Below, in pieces: positions 48,567-58,008 of a DNA stretch of 64,000 nt. The translations under genes and the position numbers were made by a program. This DNA is from Anaerocolumna xylanovorans DSM 12503 (GTDB taxonomy: Bacteria > Bacillota > Clostridia > Lachnospirales > Lachnospiraceae), in NCBI RefSeq assembly GCF_900143645.1, contig NZ_FRFD01000004.1, positions 434,001-498,000 on the forward strand, given 5' to 3'. Below the pieces are notes generated by a model. It saw only the letters and a list, made by a program, of their open reading frames with translations. It was not told the origin of the DNA and ran no database searches. Position 1 is the first letter of the stretch. Every line of letters starts with the position of its first letter.

Positions 48567-51515
48567 TTAATTGGAAAGGTTCTTTACTTCCATAAATAAA
48601 TCCCTGTCCTGCTCAACCTTACTCTCACTGCCAATGACACAGAGATTTTTGCAGTCCATAATAGCCTTTACGATATCTGCAAGTTTTCTGATATCCTCCT
48701 TGGTTGCATGAAGGATTTCATCTCTTTGCTTTTGTACATCTTCTCCCGTAAGACCTGTAAGATAAGCCCCCATGGAGACATCTCCCTTCATACGGGGTGT
48801 ACGGGGGGTATCAATTCCGCTGATGGTTCCAATGATATACTTTGTCATGTCCCTGTCGTCTGTCGTAAAGTTTCTTATATAATCAGCAGTTTTCTCATAG
48901 ATTTCATTGGTTTCCTTTAAGTTCGGATCACGGTAGGATGTAAAATAGCCATTTCCGCTGATACTGGAAAAGCCGCACATGCAGCCATAAGCTCCGCCCT
49001 TTACACGTATATTGGTCCAAAGGTATTCATAGCTTAAGATAACCTTTAGTACCTCTAAAGCTCCGGTGTACTCATATCCTGCTCTTAAGAAATTACCTGT
49101 TCTTGCTACATACTGTACCTGTCCGGAGGTCTTAAAGCCCTCGTTAGCTTTTCTTAATTCAAAATGCTCAGCTGACTTCTCAACGGGCTCTTCCGTCAAC
49201 TGTTCCACAAAGGGAAGCAGTTTTCCTTTCAGGGTATCAATCCCCTCTTCATCGGAAGTAAAGCTGATAATAAGATTTTCTCTGCGGAAAATATAGTCCA
49301 TTAAAAGCTTTAACTTACTGATAAGCTCATCTGCTTCTTCACTAAAGTTTGCCTCCAGCTTTTCAATGAATTTATAAAAAGCGATGCCCTTAACTTCTTC
49401 ACTGAACCTGGAGCTTTCAGAAAAGTATGACATTGCCCTGTCAACGGCAGCCGAATGTCCTGCTGAAGTTAAATGCATAAGAAGTCTTGATTTTGTCTCG
49501 GATATAATTTCTAGCAGACGCTTCTTATCCTCAAGCTTAGTAAAGCTTATGATTTCCTTTAATAAATCAAAAGCATCATCCATTTCCTCATACAGGGCTT
49601 TTACGTCCAGTATCAGGGCGGGCAGGTATTCATTTGGGCTGCTCTTTTTGCCGTAACAGCTCAAATCGCAGTTGATACCTCCGGTATGAATGTTGATTTC
49701 ATTGGACAGCTCCAGATAGCTGTAATGCTCTGTATCTACCACTCCCAGGACAGAGGAAAGAAGCCCGATATAAGGAGTTAATTCCTTCGGAATGTCCTCC
49801 AGGTCAAATATCAGCCGCATGTAAGCAATTCCGTTGGTAAAGACATTGTGGTGTACAATGGTAATACCATCCACATCCTTTTCTTCGTTGTAAAAGGGCT
49901 GGGATTTCTTGTCGATATCCTCCACACTAAGAAGCGGGATGCTTTCAAGTTCCTCCTTGGTAGACGGAGTATCCTGATATTCCTTCAAGCTGCCCGTATC
50001 TTTAATCAGCTTTTCGAGTTCTTCTTTCGAGAGGTCATTCTTATAATCCTGCAATTTTTCTTTTAACTTCTGCTCTTTTTCAGAAGTGAGTCCCTTCTTG
50101 GGCACAAGAGTTACCAGGGCTACATGGGGATTGTTTAATAAATAATTTTCAATCAGTCTTACATAATAATCCGTATGAATTTTAACTTTAAGGTTTTCGA
50201 AGAGAACATTGGAATTCAGCTTGATAAAAGGCTTGGAATCGTCATACAGCCAACTGCCTAACATCTGGATCCCATACATAAGCCCTTTGGGAAACTGTCC
50301 GAAATCTGCTTCTCTGTATTTGAATTCATAGTAATTAATAGCAGCACGCAGAGATTTCTCATCCACTCCCTCTCTTACTACTCTTTCCAGTGTTTCCTTT
50401 ATAACCTTTAAGAAATCTTCTTTTTGATTAATGTCCGCATTCTTTGCAATCACAGAGAATATGGGCTGGTAGGTATCCCCGTCAAAACTGCTGATAATAT
50501 CCTTGCCAATACCGGCATCCAATAAAGCCTGCTTAAGAGGGGCTCCCGGTGCTGACAAAAGAACATATTCCAGCACTTGAAAAGCCATGCATAATTCACT
50601 GTCAAGGCTGGTGCCGATGGACATATTATAACTGTGATAGGTATTAGAAGCCAAATCGTCCTGTTCGCTTAAGGGATAAAAGCAAGTCAGTTCCCGTCTT
50701 TCTTTAAAAGGCTCCTGGAATTTTATTTCAGAATCCACAAAATGGTACTCAAACTGGCTTAAATATTTTTCATGAAGCCAGGTAAGCTTCTCATTTACAT
50801 CCATATCACCGTACAGATAGATATAACTGTTGGAAGGATGATAATATCTCCTATGGAAATCCAGGAACTCCTCGTATGTCAAATCCGGAATAAACTCGGG
50901 ATCTCCGCCAGACTCCACGCCATAAGCAGTATCCGGAAAAAGAGCATTTTGAATTGTACGGAATAAGAACTGTTCCGGTGAAGAAAACGCCCCCTTCATC
51001 TCATTATAGACTACGCCGTTATAGATCAGCTCACTTTCCATGTTCTCCAGCTCATAATGCCAGCCTTCCTGCTTAAAGATTTCCTCTTTTTGGTAGATGT
51101 TCGGATAGAAAACCGCGTCCATATATACATGCATCAAATTCTGGAAATCCTGCTCATTGCAGCTGGCTATCGGATATATCGTCTTATCCGGATAGGTCAT
51201 TGCATTTAGAAAGGTATTTAAAGAACCCTTGGCAAGCTCAATAAATGGATCTTTGGCCGGAAATTCCCTGGAACCGCACAATACGGAATGCTCAATAATG
51301 TGAGCTACTCCGGTGCTGTCAAGGGGAGGTGTACGAAAGCCGACAGAAAATACCTTATTGTTATCATCATTGGAGACAATTGCTATCCTGGCACCTGTTT
51401 TTTTGTGCTTTAACAAGATACCAACGCTGTTTATGTCTTTTAATTCCTCCTCGAAAAGAAGCTCGTAATCATTAAAGCTACCTAATTCTTTGCTGCTCTT
51501 TATGTTTCTTGCCAT
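48567..51515 (-). CDS. M16C-family metallopeptidase (presequence-protease type)
   Basis: A 982-residue double-barrel zinc peptidase of the insulinase family. The inverted zinc motif H72-x2-E75-H76 (VAHIIEHSVLCGS) is intact, as is the following GSLNTFLNAMTYPDKTIYP. The peptidasome halves are joined by a hairpin near residue 500. It would degrade peptides in the cytosol, as there is no signal peptide. ATG at 51515 has GAAAGGAG at the end of a family B repeat. A promoter is proposed at 51723-51751. Confidence 0.93.
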   Translation of the reverse strand: MARNIKSSKELGSFNDYELLFEEELKDINSVGILLKHKKTGARIAIVSNDDNNKVFSVGFRTPPLDSTGVAHIIEHSVLCGSREFPAKDPFIELAKGSLNTFLNAMTYPDKTIYPIASCNEQDFQNLMHVYMDAVFYPNIYQKEEIFKQEGWHYELENMESELIYNGVVYNEMKGAFSSPEQFLFRTIQNALFPDTAYGVESGGDPEFIPDLTYEEFLDFHRRYYHPSNSYIYLYGDMDVNEKLTWLHEKYLSQFEYHFVDSEIKFQEPFKERRELTCFYPLSEQDDLASNTYHSYNMSIGTSLDSELCMAFQVLEYVLLSAPGAPLKQALLDAGIGKDIISSFDGDTYQPIFSVIAKNADINQKEDFLKVIKETLERVVREGVDEKSLRAAINYYEFKYREADFGQFPKGLMYGIQMLGSWLYDDSKPFIKLNSNVLFENLKVKIHTDYYVRLIENYLLNNPHVALVTLVPKKGLTSEKEQKLKEKLQDYKNDLSKEELEKLIKDTGSLKEYQDTPSTKEELESIPLLSVEDIDKKSQPFYNEEKDVDGITIVHHNVFTNGIAYMRLIFDLEDIPKELTPYIGLLSSVLGVVDTEHYSYLELSNEINIHTGGINCDLSCYGKKSSPNEYLPALILDVKALYEEMDDAFDLLKEIISFTKLEDKKRLLEIISETKSRLLMHLTSAGHSAAVDRAMSYFSESSRFSEEVKGIAFYKFIEKLEANFSEEADELISKLKLLMDYIFRRENLIISFTSDEEGIDTLKGKLLPFVEQLTEEPVEKSAEHFELRKANEGFKTSGQVQYVARTGNFLRAGYEYTGALEVLKVILSYEYLWTNIRVKGGAYGCMCGFSSISGNGYFTSYRDPNLKETNEIYEKTADYIRNFTTDDRDMTKYIIGTISGIDTPRTPRMKGDVSMGAYLTGLTGEDVQKQRDEILHATKEDIRKLADIVKAIMDCKNLCVIGSESKVEQDRDLFMEVKNLSN

Positions 51516-51517
51516 AT

Positions 51518-51575
51518 TAACTCCTTTCGTAAATATCAAATCTTTGATTTGAAAACTATTTTTCAATCCAATTTC
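51518..51575 (-). repeat. Dispersed palindromic leader repeat, family B, copy 3
   Basis: Minus strand CAAATCAAAGATTTGATATTTACGAAAGGAG, the same core and ribosome site as before glyQS. Just upstream are two further small hairpins, GCCGCTATGAGCGGC and GAAAGAAACTG...CTTCTTTC (51585-51640). Confidence 0.7.
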
Positions 51576-51722
51576 TAATTCCGCCGCTCATAGCGGCACA
51601 AAATCTGCTGAAAGAAGCCTCTATGCAGTTTCTTTCACTCTTACTATCTTATTTTATTGGAATCTCATTCTTCCCGTGCTATCTCGTATTTTATAACATC
51701 TTTGCTTATGAAACTAATGGAT

Positions 51723-51751
51723 AGTATACCATATTTTATCAACAATGTCAT
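51723..51751 (-). promoter_or_regulatory. Promoter of the M16C peptidase gene
   Basis: Minus strand ATGACA (51751-51746), 17 bases, TATACT (51728-51723). This gives a leader of about 200 bases that carries the hairpins and family B repeat. Confidence 0.5.
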
Positions 51752-51845
51752 GCATAACCTAATTTTAGAACGGGCAAAGATTAAGAATCTGCCTTTTCCT
51801 ATATTTATTTCCATATGTACCCTTCCATATACGGAATGAAACAAT

Positions 51846-51886
51846 AAATGCATGAAAAACCGCTGATAATCCGGTTTCTCATGCAT
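51846..51886. terminator. Hairpin between M16C peptidase and DUF4097 genes
   Basis: AAATGCATGA-x-AAACCG pairs with CGGTTT-x-TCATGCATTT. It lies 42 bases beyond the stop of the DUF4097 gene (minus strand), where the T-run is short (TTTATTGTTTC); the plus strand has the stronger TTTTTCTTTTT. Confidence 0.6.
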
Positions 51887-51927
51887 TTTTCTTTTTGTGT
51901 TTTATTAATTTCTGCAACAACTTACAA

Positions 51928-52800
51928 TCAGTTGTTTTTGAAATCAATGTGTATACTTCCTACCCCACCGTCAATATCGATGGAGTTTTCTGCTGTTTTA
52001 TTGTTCCACGACATCTTTCCGTATTTATTGCCATCTACATAAACACTTCCTACACCCGGGTCCACTTTAATGTTATAATCATCCGCTGAACCCTTCAGAA
52101 TCAGCCTGATATCTCCCACTCCTGCATCTACGGTATTTTTTCCGTTAAGCGTTCCCTGGATATGGATATTTCCAACTCCTGCATTGATATCAGAATCATC
52201 TGCCGTTACCTCATCCAGTGTTATTTCACCTACGCCGCCATCGACGTTAAGAGTACTGGTCTTTATGTTGTTTCCATTAATATTTCCTACACCGGCATTG
52301 ATATCAAGCTTTTCACAAATTAAATCCTCTAACTTTATATTTCCGGCACCGGCATCAATTACAACGTTTCTTCCTTCAAAGCCTTCGGGCAGGTACACGG
52401 TAATACGCGGCTTTCTGTGTACATTTATTCCCCAGCTGAATATATTCCAGAAATCGCTCTTGGTACTAATCTTTAATTCATCACCGGAAACAACCGTTGC
52501 ACGGAAATCCTTTGTAACATCGGATGCCTCTACTCTTACTTTATCGCTGCTCCCCTTCTCAATCGTAAGTTCACCGACTCCATTCATGATGTGAAGATTC
52601 ACAATTCCCTCAAATTCCTTATCAAAATCCACACTATCACTTCCTGCCGTACTTTCCGTTTTATTCTTTTTATCCGATACCGCGGAAATAGCTCCTGTTA
52701 AAGCCAATACTCCTCCGACTATACCTGTAATAATCGCAACCGTTAAAAAGATAGCAAAGGCCATTGCTGCATATTTTATAATTCTTTGGAATTCACTCAT
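51928..52800 (-). CDS. DUF4097-family membrane-anchored beta-repeat protein
   Basis: A 290-residue protein with one membrane segment (residues 12-38) and a long beta-solenoid of repeats of the form D-x-G-V-G-x-I (VIDAGAGNIKLE, INAGVGNINGN, VDGGVGEITLD, INAGVGNIHIQ, VDAGVGDIRLI, IDGGVGSIHID). This is the DUF4097 (LiaG-like) family linked to cell-envelope stress. ATG overlaps the stop of the upstream gene (ATGA-type overlap of four bases), so it is coupled to the LiaF-like protein. Confidence 0.87.
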   Translation of the reverse strand: MSEFQRIIKYAAMAFAIFLTVAIITGIVGGVLALTGAISAVSDKKNKTESTAGSDSVDFDKEFEGIVNLHIMNGVGELTIEKGSSDKVRVEASDVTKDFRATVVSGDELKISTKSDFWNIFSWGINVHRKPRITVYLPEGFEGRNVVIDAGAGNIKLEDLICEKLDINAGVGNINGNNIKTSTLNVDGGVGEITLDEVTADDSDINAGVGNIHIQGTLNGKNTVDAGVGDIRLILKGSADDYNIKVDPGVGSVYVDGNKYGKMSWNNKTAENSIDIDGGVGSIHIDFKNN

Positions 52801-53477
52801 TTAATATCAATCCCCCCAAACATACAGGTAGAGTTAACGTAAATAGTGGGCAGCGATTCATTATAGGTTCTGCCGGCCTTATTACTTACCCCGCCAAAGA
52901 TAGGTATATTGGATACCTTGACATTTACATTGCCAGGCACTGTAATGTCAATACCGCCAAAAGCAACTGTCGCGTTAATAACAATATCTTCTTCAATAAT
53001 TGCTTCTCTTAAATCCAGCTCTACTCCTCCAAAGATGGCATTCATATTTGTACCCATGAATTTCTCACCGTGTACATGATATTCATTTCCGGCAAAGATT
53101 GCTGAATGCTGGTTCATGCCCCCCTGGAACTTCACATTTTTAAATTGGTCTCTCTTTAAATGAAAGGAATTGCGGAATATAATGCTAATTCCGATTAAAA
53201 CAAAAATTACGGGAACAATAAGCTTGCCTATCACATCAAAATCTACGATATCCTGCTGCCCTAAAAATAGCATACCGCCAATGGCAAGCCAGATGATATT
53301 TCCTGTCTTCGGACCGTTCTGGATAATGCTCACTACACTTAGTATAACAATAATTAAAGCCCACCAGCCGGAAAAGAAAATGTTAAAGTCCCACAATCCC
53401 ATTGCTTCTCCTCCGAACCCTACTCCCAGTATAATAAAAATAATCCCCCATATTAGATTAGATGGTGTTAATTTCAT
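52797..53477 (-). CDS. LiaF-like envelope-stress membrane protein
   Basis: A 226-residue protein. The first 95 residues hold about four transmembrane helices (LIWGIIFIILGVGF, GWWALIIVILSVVSI, IIWLAIGGMLFLG, LIVPVIFVLIGISIIF). Residues 110-226 are a LiaF/DUF2154-like beta domain with IFGGVELDLREA, AFGGIDITVPGNVNVKVSN and MFGGIDIK. In Bacillus, LiaF restrains the LiaSR two-component system, but no LiaSR genes are next to it here. Its promoter at 53508-53536 faces that of the lipid kinase. Confidence 0.87.
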   Translation of the reverse strand: MKLTPSNLIWGIIFIILGVGFGGEAMGLWDFNIFFSGWWALIIVILSVVSIIQNGPKTGNIIWLAIGGMLFLGQQDIVDFDVIGKLIVPVIFVLIGISIIFRNSFHLKRDQFKNVKFQGGMNQHSAIFAGNEYHVHGEKFMGTNMNAIFGGVELDLREAIIEEDIVINATVAFGGIDITVPGNVNVKVSNIPIFGGVSNKAGRTYNESLPTIYVNSTCMFGGIDIK

Positions 53478-53507
53478 GAATAATTACCTCCTTAGCTTTA
53501 TGCTTTT

Positions 53508-53536
53508 ATCATACCGAAATTCCATTGTTTACTCAA
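53508..53536 (-). promoter_or_regulatory. Promoter of the LiaF-like/DUF4097 operon
   Basis: Minus strand TTGAGT (53536-53531), 17 bases, TATGAT (53513-53508), 31 bases before the start codon at 53477, which has AAGGAGG. Confidence 0.65.
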
Positions 53537-53583
53537 GTTACATTTGTCATATGTTTTACATGGCATCTGTAATATGTTCAGTG

Positions 53584-53612
53584 TTGACTTTGCCTGTAAT
53601 ATCCGATAAAAT
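53584..53612 (+). promoter_or_regulatory. Promoter of the lipid kinase gene
   Basis: TTGACT (53584-53589), 17 bases, TAAAAT (53607-53612), about 50 bases upstream of the ATG at 53666. It is divergent from the LiaF-like promoter, with 47 bases between the two -35 boxes. Confidence 0.65.
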
Positions 53613-53665
53613 TTACATAGATTTAACGTTACATGCGCAAAGTATGCGCAGGAATAGGGGAATGC

Positions 53666-54589
53666 ATGTATTACTTTATTATAAATCCACACTCCTGTAC
53701 CGGAAAAGGGCTTAAAATCTGGCATAAGGTCCAAAAGGAGCTGGATAGGAGGTCTGTTGAGTACAAGAGCTATCTGACTACTCATGCAGGTCATGGAAGC
53801 GAACTTGCAAAGCATATTTTTTATGAAAATGAAGGTATTTTAAAGCTTATTATTGTAGGCGGTGACGGAACTGTTAATGAGGTAGTAAATGGTATCCCTG
53901 AAGTTGAACGGATTCACATAGGTTATATACCGGCAGGTTCCAGCAATGACTTGGGAAGAAGCCTTAGACTGTCAAAAGATCCGATTGAAAACCTGAACCG
54001 GATATTAAACAGTACACATATTCATTTGATGGATGTGGGTCTTGCTGCCAGCCCTGATAAGAAGCTGTATAACCGCTTTTTAGTAAGCAGCGGACTTGGC
54101 TATGATGCCTCCGTATGCAAAGAAGCTTTACGCACTCCCTTAAAAACTTTTTTAAACCACATAAAACTGGGCAAGCTAACCTACATACTGATTGCTTTAA
54201 AGCAGCTTTTTGCAAGACCTTTTATGGAGGGTATGATTTCTGCGGACGGCAGTACTTTTAAGAGTTACCGAAAGCTTCTCTTAGTTACCTCCATGATACA
54301 AAAATATGAAGGAGGCGGTATGAAAATGGCTCCGGGCGCAGACCCTAATGACGGAAAGCTCTCCATCTGCTTTGTGCACGGTCTTTCAAAGCTTCGGGTT
54401 TTGGCAATACTTCCTTTTCTTTTGATTGGAAAGCATACCGGCTTTCAAGGAGTAGAAACTTTTGATTGCCAGGAACTGACGGTAAAGCTTGTGGCTCCCC
54501 AGGTAATTCATTTGGACGGCGAATGTCCCGGAGATTTTTCTGTGGTCACATTCACCTGCCTCCAAAATAAAGTGCAATTATTACAGTGA
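53666..54589 (+). CDS. Diacylglycerol/lipid kinase (DagK/YegS family)
   Basis: A 307-residue kinase. Seen: MYYFIINPHSCTGKGLKIW, the nucleotide-binding GGDGTVNEVVNG, GYIPAGSSNDLGRSL, and MAPGADPNDGKLSICFVHGLSK in the second domain. It phosphorylates diacylglycerol (or a related lipid), recycling it to phosphatidate. ATG at 53666 has AGGGG upstream. The VanZ-like gene follows by 51 bases and is probably in the same transcript. Confidence 0.9.
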   Translation: MYYFIINPHSCTGKGLKIWHKVQKELDRRSVEYKSYLTTHAGHGSELAKHIFYENEGILKLIIVGGDGTVNEVVNGIPEVERIHIGYIPAGSSNDLGRSLRLSKDPIENLNRILNSTHIHLMDVGLAASPDKKLYNRFLVSSGLGYDASVCKEALRTPLKTFLNHIKLGKLTYILIALKQLFARPFMEGMISADGSTFKSYRKLLLVTSMIQKYEGGGMKMAPGADPNDGKLSICFVHGLSKLRVLAILPFLLIGKHTGFQGVETFDCQELTVKLVAPQVIHLDGECPGDFSVVTFTCLQNKVQLLQ

Positions 54590-54640
54590 ATTTAAAATAA
54601 ATACAAATATACATACAAATGAAGAAAGAAGGTGCCTGTT

Positions 54641-55516
54641 ATGCAAAAAAGTACATCCTATACCACAACAGCTGTTATCCTGTTTAGTATTTTGACCATT
54701 GTTCTTGAGTTTACAGCATATTATTTCCTGAAGGTTTCTCTATTAGCCTTTATCATTACTGCCTTGCTGGCACTGCTCTTCTGTCATACGGTACTGGTGC
54801 TTGGTCTGCACTTTGAAGCCTGCTTTAGCTACCAGCTCCTGCACCTTCTGATGTGGGGTATTATTCTCTTTCTTCTTTATGTAGGAAATGATTCGGATAT
54901 TATCACTTATTCCGCAAGACTCTTTTTATTTCCTGTGATTCACTGGATATGCTGTATTATATACTGCACCCTAAGAAATTTATGGGATGAAGGCAGCCGT
55001 TATACCAATTTTAAGAAGTATTTCCGCAACAGTTCCATTTTATTTTTACTGCTTTACACCGTTTTTCTTGTTCTTTGGCTGTTCCTTCATAATACCGACT
55101 ATAGCTACAACAAGGAGCTTTCCTCTCTTAATCTTGTACCCTTTTTCACCCTGGCTGGCTTTATAACAGACTTTATGGATAAAAATAGAACCCTGTCCCA
55201 GATATTTTTCTATCTGGCAGACAGGGTACTGGTATATCTTCCCTATGGATTTTTTATTATTCTGCTTATGAAAAGAAGTTCCCGCTTAGTCCGTTTTCTG
55301 TTACTCCTTTTATTCCCCCTTGTAATAGAAGGCTTACAGGCCTTGCTTAGCTTTGGCAGATGTGATATTGAAGATATCCTCTATGGCTTGCTTGGCGGAT
55401 TTATAGGTGCTCTGCTCTATCACCTTCTTAACCGCACTTTCCGAAATGTTAAGGGAATGGACTTTCTGGAAACTTCACGCCGTTTTTACTCTAACAGAAG
55501 TTCCCTTCACTTTTAG
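54641..55516 (+). CDS. VanZ-like membrane protein
   Basis: A 291-residue protein with about seven or eight transmembrane helices. The C-terminal half has the VanZ pattern: LNLVPFFT, RVLVYLPYGFFIILL, FPLVIEGLQALLSFGRCDIEDILYGLLGG. VanZ proteins confer low-level teicoplanin resistance or act in envelope homeostasis. The N-terminal five helices (about residues 1-150) are an extra part. ATG at 54641 has AGAAGG eight bases upstream. Its tail overlaps the convergent helicase gene by 26 bases. Confidence 0.82.
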   Translation: MQKSTSYTTTAVILFSILTIVLEFTAYYFLKVSLLAFIITALLALLFCHTVLVLGLHFEACFSYQLLHLLMWGIILFLLYVGNDSDIITYSARLFLFPVIHWICCIIYCTLRNLWDEGSRYTNFKKYFRNSSILFLLLYTVFLVLWLFLHNTDYSYNKELSSLNLVPFFTLAGFITDFMDKNRTLSQIFFYLADRVLVYLPYGFFIILLMKRSSRLVRFLLLLLFPLVIEGLQALLSFGRCDIEDILYGLLGGFIGALLYHLLNRTFRNVKGMDFLETSRRFYSNRSSLHF

Positions 55517-57866
55517 ATAGCCAGAATTGTTCAATCAGACCTTTAAGTTCCTCTTTGTTTACCACCTGATAAGGGAACCATTCCATAGGAAACAGCTCCT
55601 GATAGCGGTTATCCAAAAACCTTTCCTCCAAAAGGAGAATCGCCCCCTTATCCTCGGTGGTCCTTATTACCCTTCCGGCAGACTGCAGTACCTTATTCAT
55701 CCCCTGGTACAAATAGGCATATTCAAAGCCGCTATTTTTAGTCTCCTGGTAATATTTCCGGAACAGTTCCTTCTCTCCGCTTACCATAGGAAGCCCTGCT
55801 CCCACTATAACAGCTCCGATTAAGCGGTCATATTTCAAATCAATTCCTTCACTGAAAATCCCTCCCATAACGCAAAAAGCAATTCTTGTGCTGTCCGGAT
55901 TTAGAGTAAAGTCATTTAAAAAGCCTTCTTTTTCTTCCTCTGTCATAGAACTTCCCTGTACAATTACATTTGTAAGAATTCCTCTTGAAAGCTCCTCTAC
56001 CTGATTCAGCATCTGATAAGAAGGGAAAAACACCATATAGTTCCCCTGTCTGCTTTCTGTGAACACCTTAATATATTCGATAATTTTTCTGTATTCTTTT
56101 TCACTTCTTTTTGCATACCTGGTACTTACATCCCTCCCAACGGCAATAAAGCGGTTTTCCTTCTCAAAAGGAGAGGGAGCATAGACGGCATAATCCTCTT
56201 CCCTTCCGCCAAGCTGTTCCTTGTAATACCTTATAGGCAGCAGTGTCGCTGAAAAGAATACCGCGCTTCTTACCTTATCCAGCCGGCTTTTTAAGTTATC
56301 CGAAGGGTCCATGCATAAAAGCTTTAGGAAGAATTCCCCCTGTTCGGTATAATCCGTATAAGTGATATATTTATCGTTATAAACATCATAAATTCCAAGG
56401 AAATGCCGGATATTCATATAGGTTAGCAGAACCTCTTCTTTCCCGTCAAAATCCTTATGCTCTGTAAGAAAATCCTCATATTTGCTCATAAGGTGCAGAA
56501 GGTGGAGTACGAAATCCGATATATTCTCCTGCTCTTTTGTCTCATCACATTCCCTTTTTAGCTTTAGCAGGTCACTGTTTACGGTATCCAGGGCTTTCTC
56601 AAATGTCTTATCCTTTCCCTTTACCAGTCTTTTCACCTGCAAAAATTCTTCTTTTACGAGTACCGCACTGTACATCTCTCTGGCGCGGTCCACCAGGTTA
56701 TGAGCCTCATCTATTAAAATCACATAGTCGTTCTTCTTCTCATTCTGAAAAAAGCGTTTCAGATAAACATTAGGGTCAAATACATAGTTATAATCGCAGA
56801 TTATCATATCAGCCCAGGTGGCAGTATCCAGACACATTTCAAAAGGACATACCTTGTGTTTATCAGCAAATATAAGTATTTTCTCCCTGGAGATATCATC
56901 CTCTGATATCAGCAAATCAAAGACAGCTTCATTTACCCTGTCATAATGTCCCTTTGCCCTTTCGCAGCTATCCGGGTTACAGTCGGCCTTTTCAAGTATA
57001 CAGATTTTATCCTTCGCCGTTATGGTAACTGACTTAAGCAATAAACCCTTCCCGGTAAGAAGCTGCTTTGTTTCTTCCGCTACCGTCCTTGTGATGGTCT
57101 TGGCTGTCAGGTAGAACAGCTTTTGTACTAATCCCTCTCCCATAGCCTTAATTGCAGGAAAAACCGTAGATATGGTCTTTCCCACTCCGGTCGGTGCTTC
57201 AATAAACAACCTTTTATTCCGAAGAATCGTAAGATACACATCCGATACCAGCTTCTTCTGCCCTTCCCTGTAGGAAAAAGGGAATTCCATCCCTTTTATG
57301 CTTTCATTTCGCTTCCGGCTCCACTTTATCTGCCAGAGTGCCCATTTGGCATATTCAGATGTAAGGTCTTCAAACCACCGGCTTAAATCCGAAAAAACAA
57401 ACGTTTCTTCAAAATACTTTTTCTCCTCTGTGTCGAGATTACAATAAGTCATCTGTATTCCGATTCTCTCAAGTTCATTCTGCAATGCATAAATATAGGC
57501 ATAACACATAGCCTGTGCCCTGTGCACCGGCACCGGCTCTAAAAGGTATTCAAGATCCATGTACATTCCCTTGATTTCATCAATGGTAACCGTCGTTTCT
57601 TCCTTTATAATTCCATCCGCCCTGCCTTCTACCACTAAGAGGAATTCAATCTCTTCCTTGCATATGGGGAGAGTGATGCTAAGGGGCACCTCTGCGGTAT
57701 AACTGCTGCCCATCTGTTTTTGAATTTTTCTGTGAATCCTGCTGCCCTCCTGCATAGCCTCTGCTTCTCTTCTTCCGCCCGTCCTGTTGTCAAGGTCACC
57801 GGAGCGGAATATGAATTCTACCAGATTTCTTACCGATATTTTAATTATTTCTGCCGTATCTCCCAT
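55491..57866 (-). CDS. DinG/XPD-type DNA helicase with N-terminal PD-(D/E)XK nuclease-like domain
   Basis: A 791-residue protein. Residues 1-170 look like a Cas4/RecB-type nuclease (VEGRADGI, then VTIDEIKGM, then HRAQAMCYAYIYA, equal to D...ExK...Q motifs). Residues 200-791 are a superfamily 2 helicase: Walker A EAPTGVGKT, four iron-sulfur cysteines (CILEKADCNPDSCERAKGH...CPFE), DEAH box ILIDEAHN, a late SEGIDL and QSAGRVIRT. Such enzymes unwind 5'-3' from single-stranded or damaged ends. The nuclease front end suggests an end-processing role. GAGGAA precedes the ATG. Confidence 0.88.
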   Translation of the reverse strand: MGDTAEIIKISVRNLVEFIFRSGDLDNRTGGRREAEAMQEGSRIHRKIQKQMGSSYTAEVPLSITLPICKEEIEFLLVVEGRADGIIKEETTVTIDEIKGMYMDLEYLLEPVPVHRAQAMCYAYIYALQNELERIGIQMTYCNLDTEEKKYFEETFVFSDLSRWFEDLTSEYAKWALWQIKWSRKRNESIKGMEFPFSYREGQKKLVSDVYLTILRNKRLFIEAPTGVGKTISTVFPAIKAMGEGLVQKLFYLTAKTITRTVAEETKQLLTGKGLLLKSVTITAKDKICILEKADCNPDSCERAKGHYDRVNEAVFDLLISEDDISREKILIFADKHKVCPFEMCLDTATWADMIICDYNYVFDPNVYLKRFFQNEKKNDYVILIDEAHNLVDRAREMYSAVLVKEEFLQVKRLVKGKDKTFEKALDTVNSDLLKLKRECDETKEQENISDFVLHLLHLMSKYEDFLTEHKDFDGKEEVLLTYMNIRHFLGIYDVYNDKYITYTDYTEQGEFFLKLLCMDPSDNLKSRLDKVRSAVFFSATLLPIRYYKEQLGGREEDYAVYAPSPFEKENRFIAVGRDVSTRYAKRSEKEYRKIIEYIKVFTESRQGNYMVFFPSYQMLNQVEELSRGILTNVIVQGSSMTEEEKEGFLNDFTLNPDSTRIAFCVMGGIFSEGIDLKYDRLIGAVIVGAGLPMVSGEKELFRKYYQETKNSGFEYAYLYQGMNKVLQSAGRVIRTTEDKGAILLLEERFLDNRYQELFPMEWFPYQVVNKEELKGLIEQFWLSKSEGNFC

Positions 57867-57911
57867 TGATTCCTCTTTTCACAGGCTTCCTGCCATCTTT
57901 ATCCTAAAAGA

Positions 57912-57948
57912 AAAAGCATCTTTATTGTTTTCCGCCAAAGATGCTTTT
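57912..57948 (-). terminator. Terminator of the low-complexity protein gene
   Basis: Minus-strand stem AAAAGCATCTTT / AAAGATGCTTTT with a 13-base loop, followed by TCTTTT, about 60 bases past the stop at 58009. Confidence 0.75.
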
Positions 57949-58008
57949 CCTTTTTGCTTTCCTTTTGTTTATTTCCTTTGTGGCAAAAGCATTTAAAAAG
58001 ACCTCTTT

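Noticed and set aside
51657..51886. Small open frames in the gap before the DUF4097 gene
   Set aside because: They overlap a promoter and a hairpin, lack ribosome sites and show no recognisable sequence.
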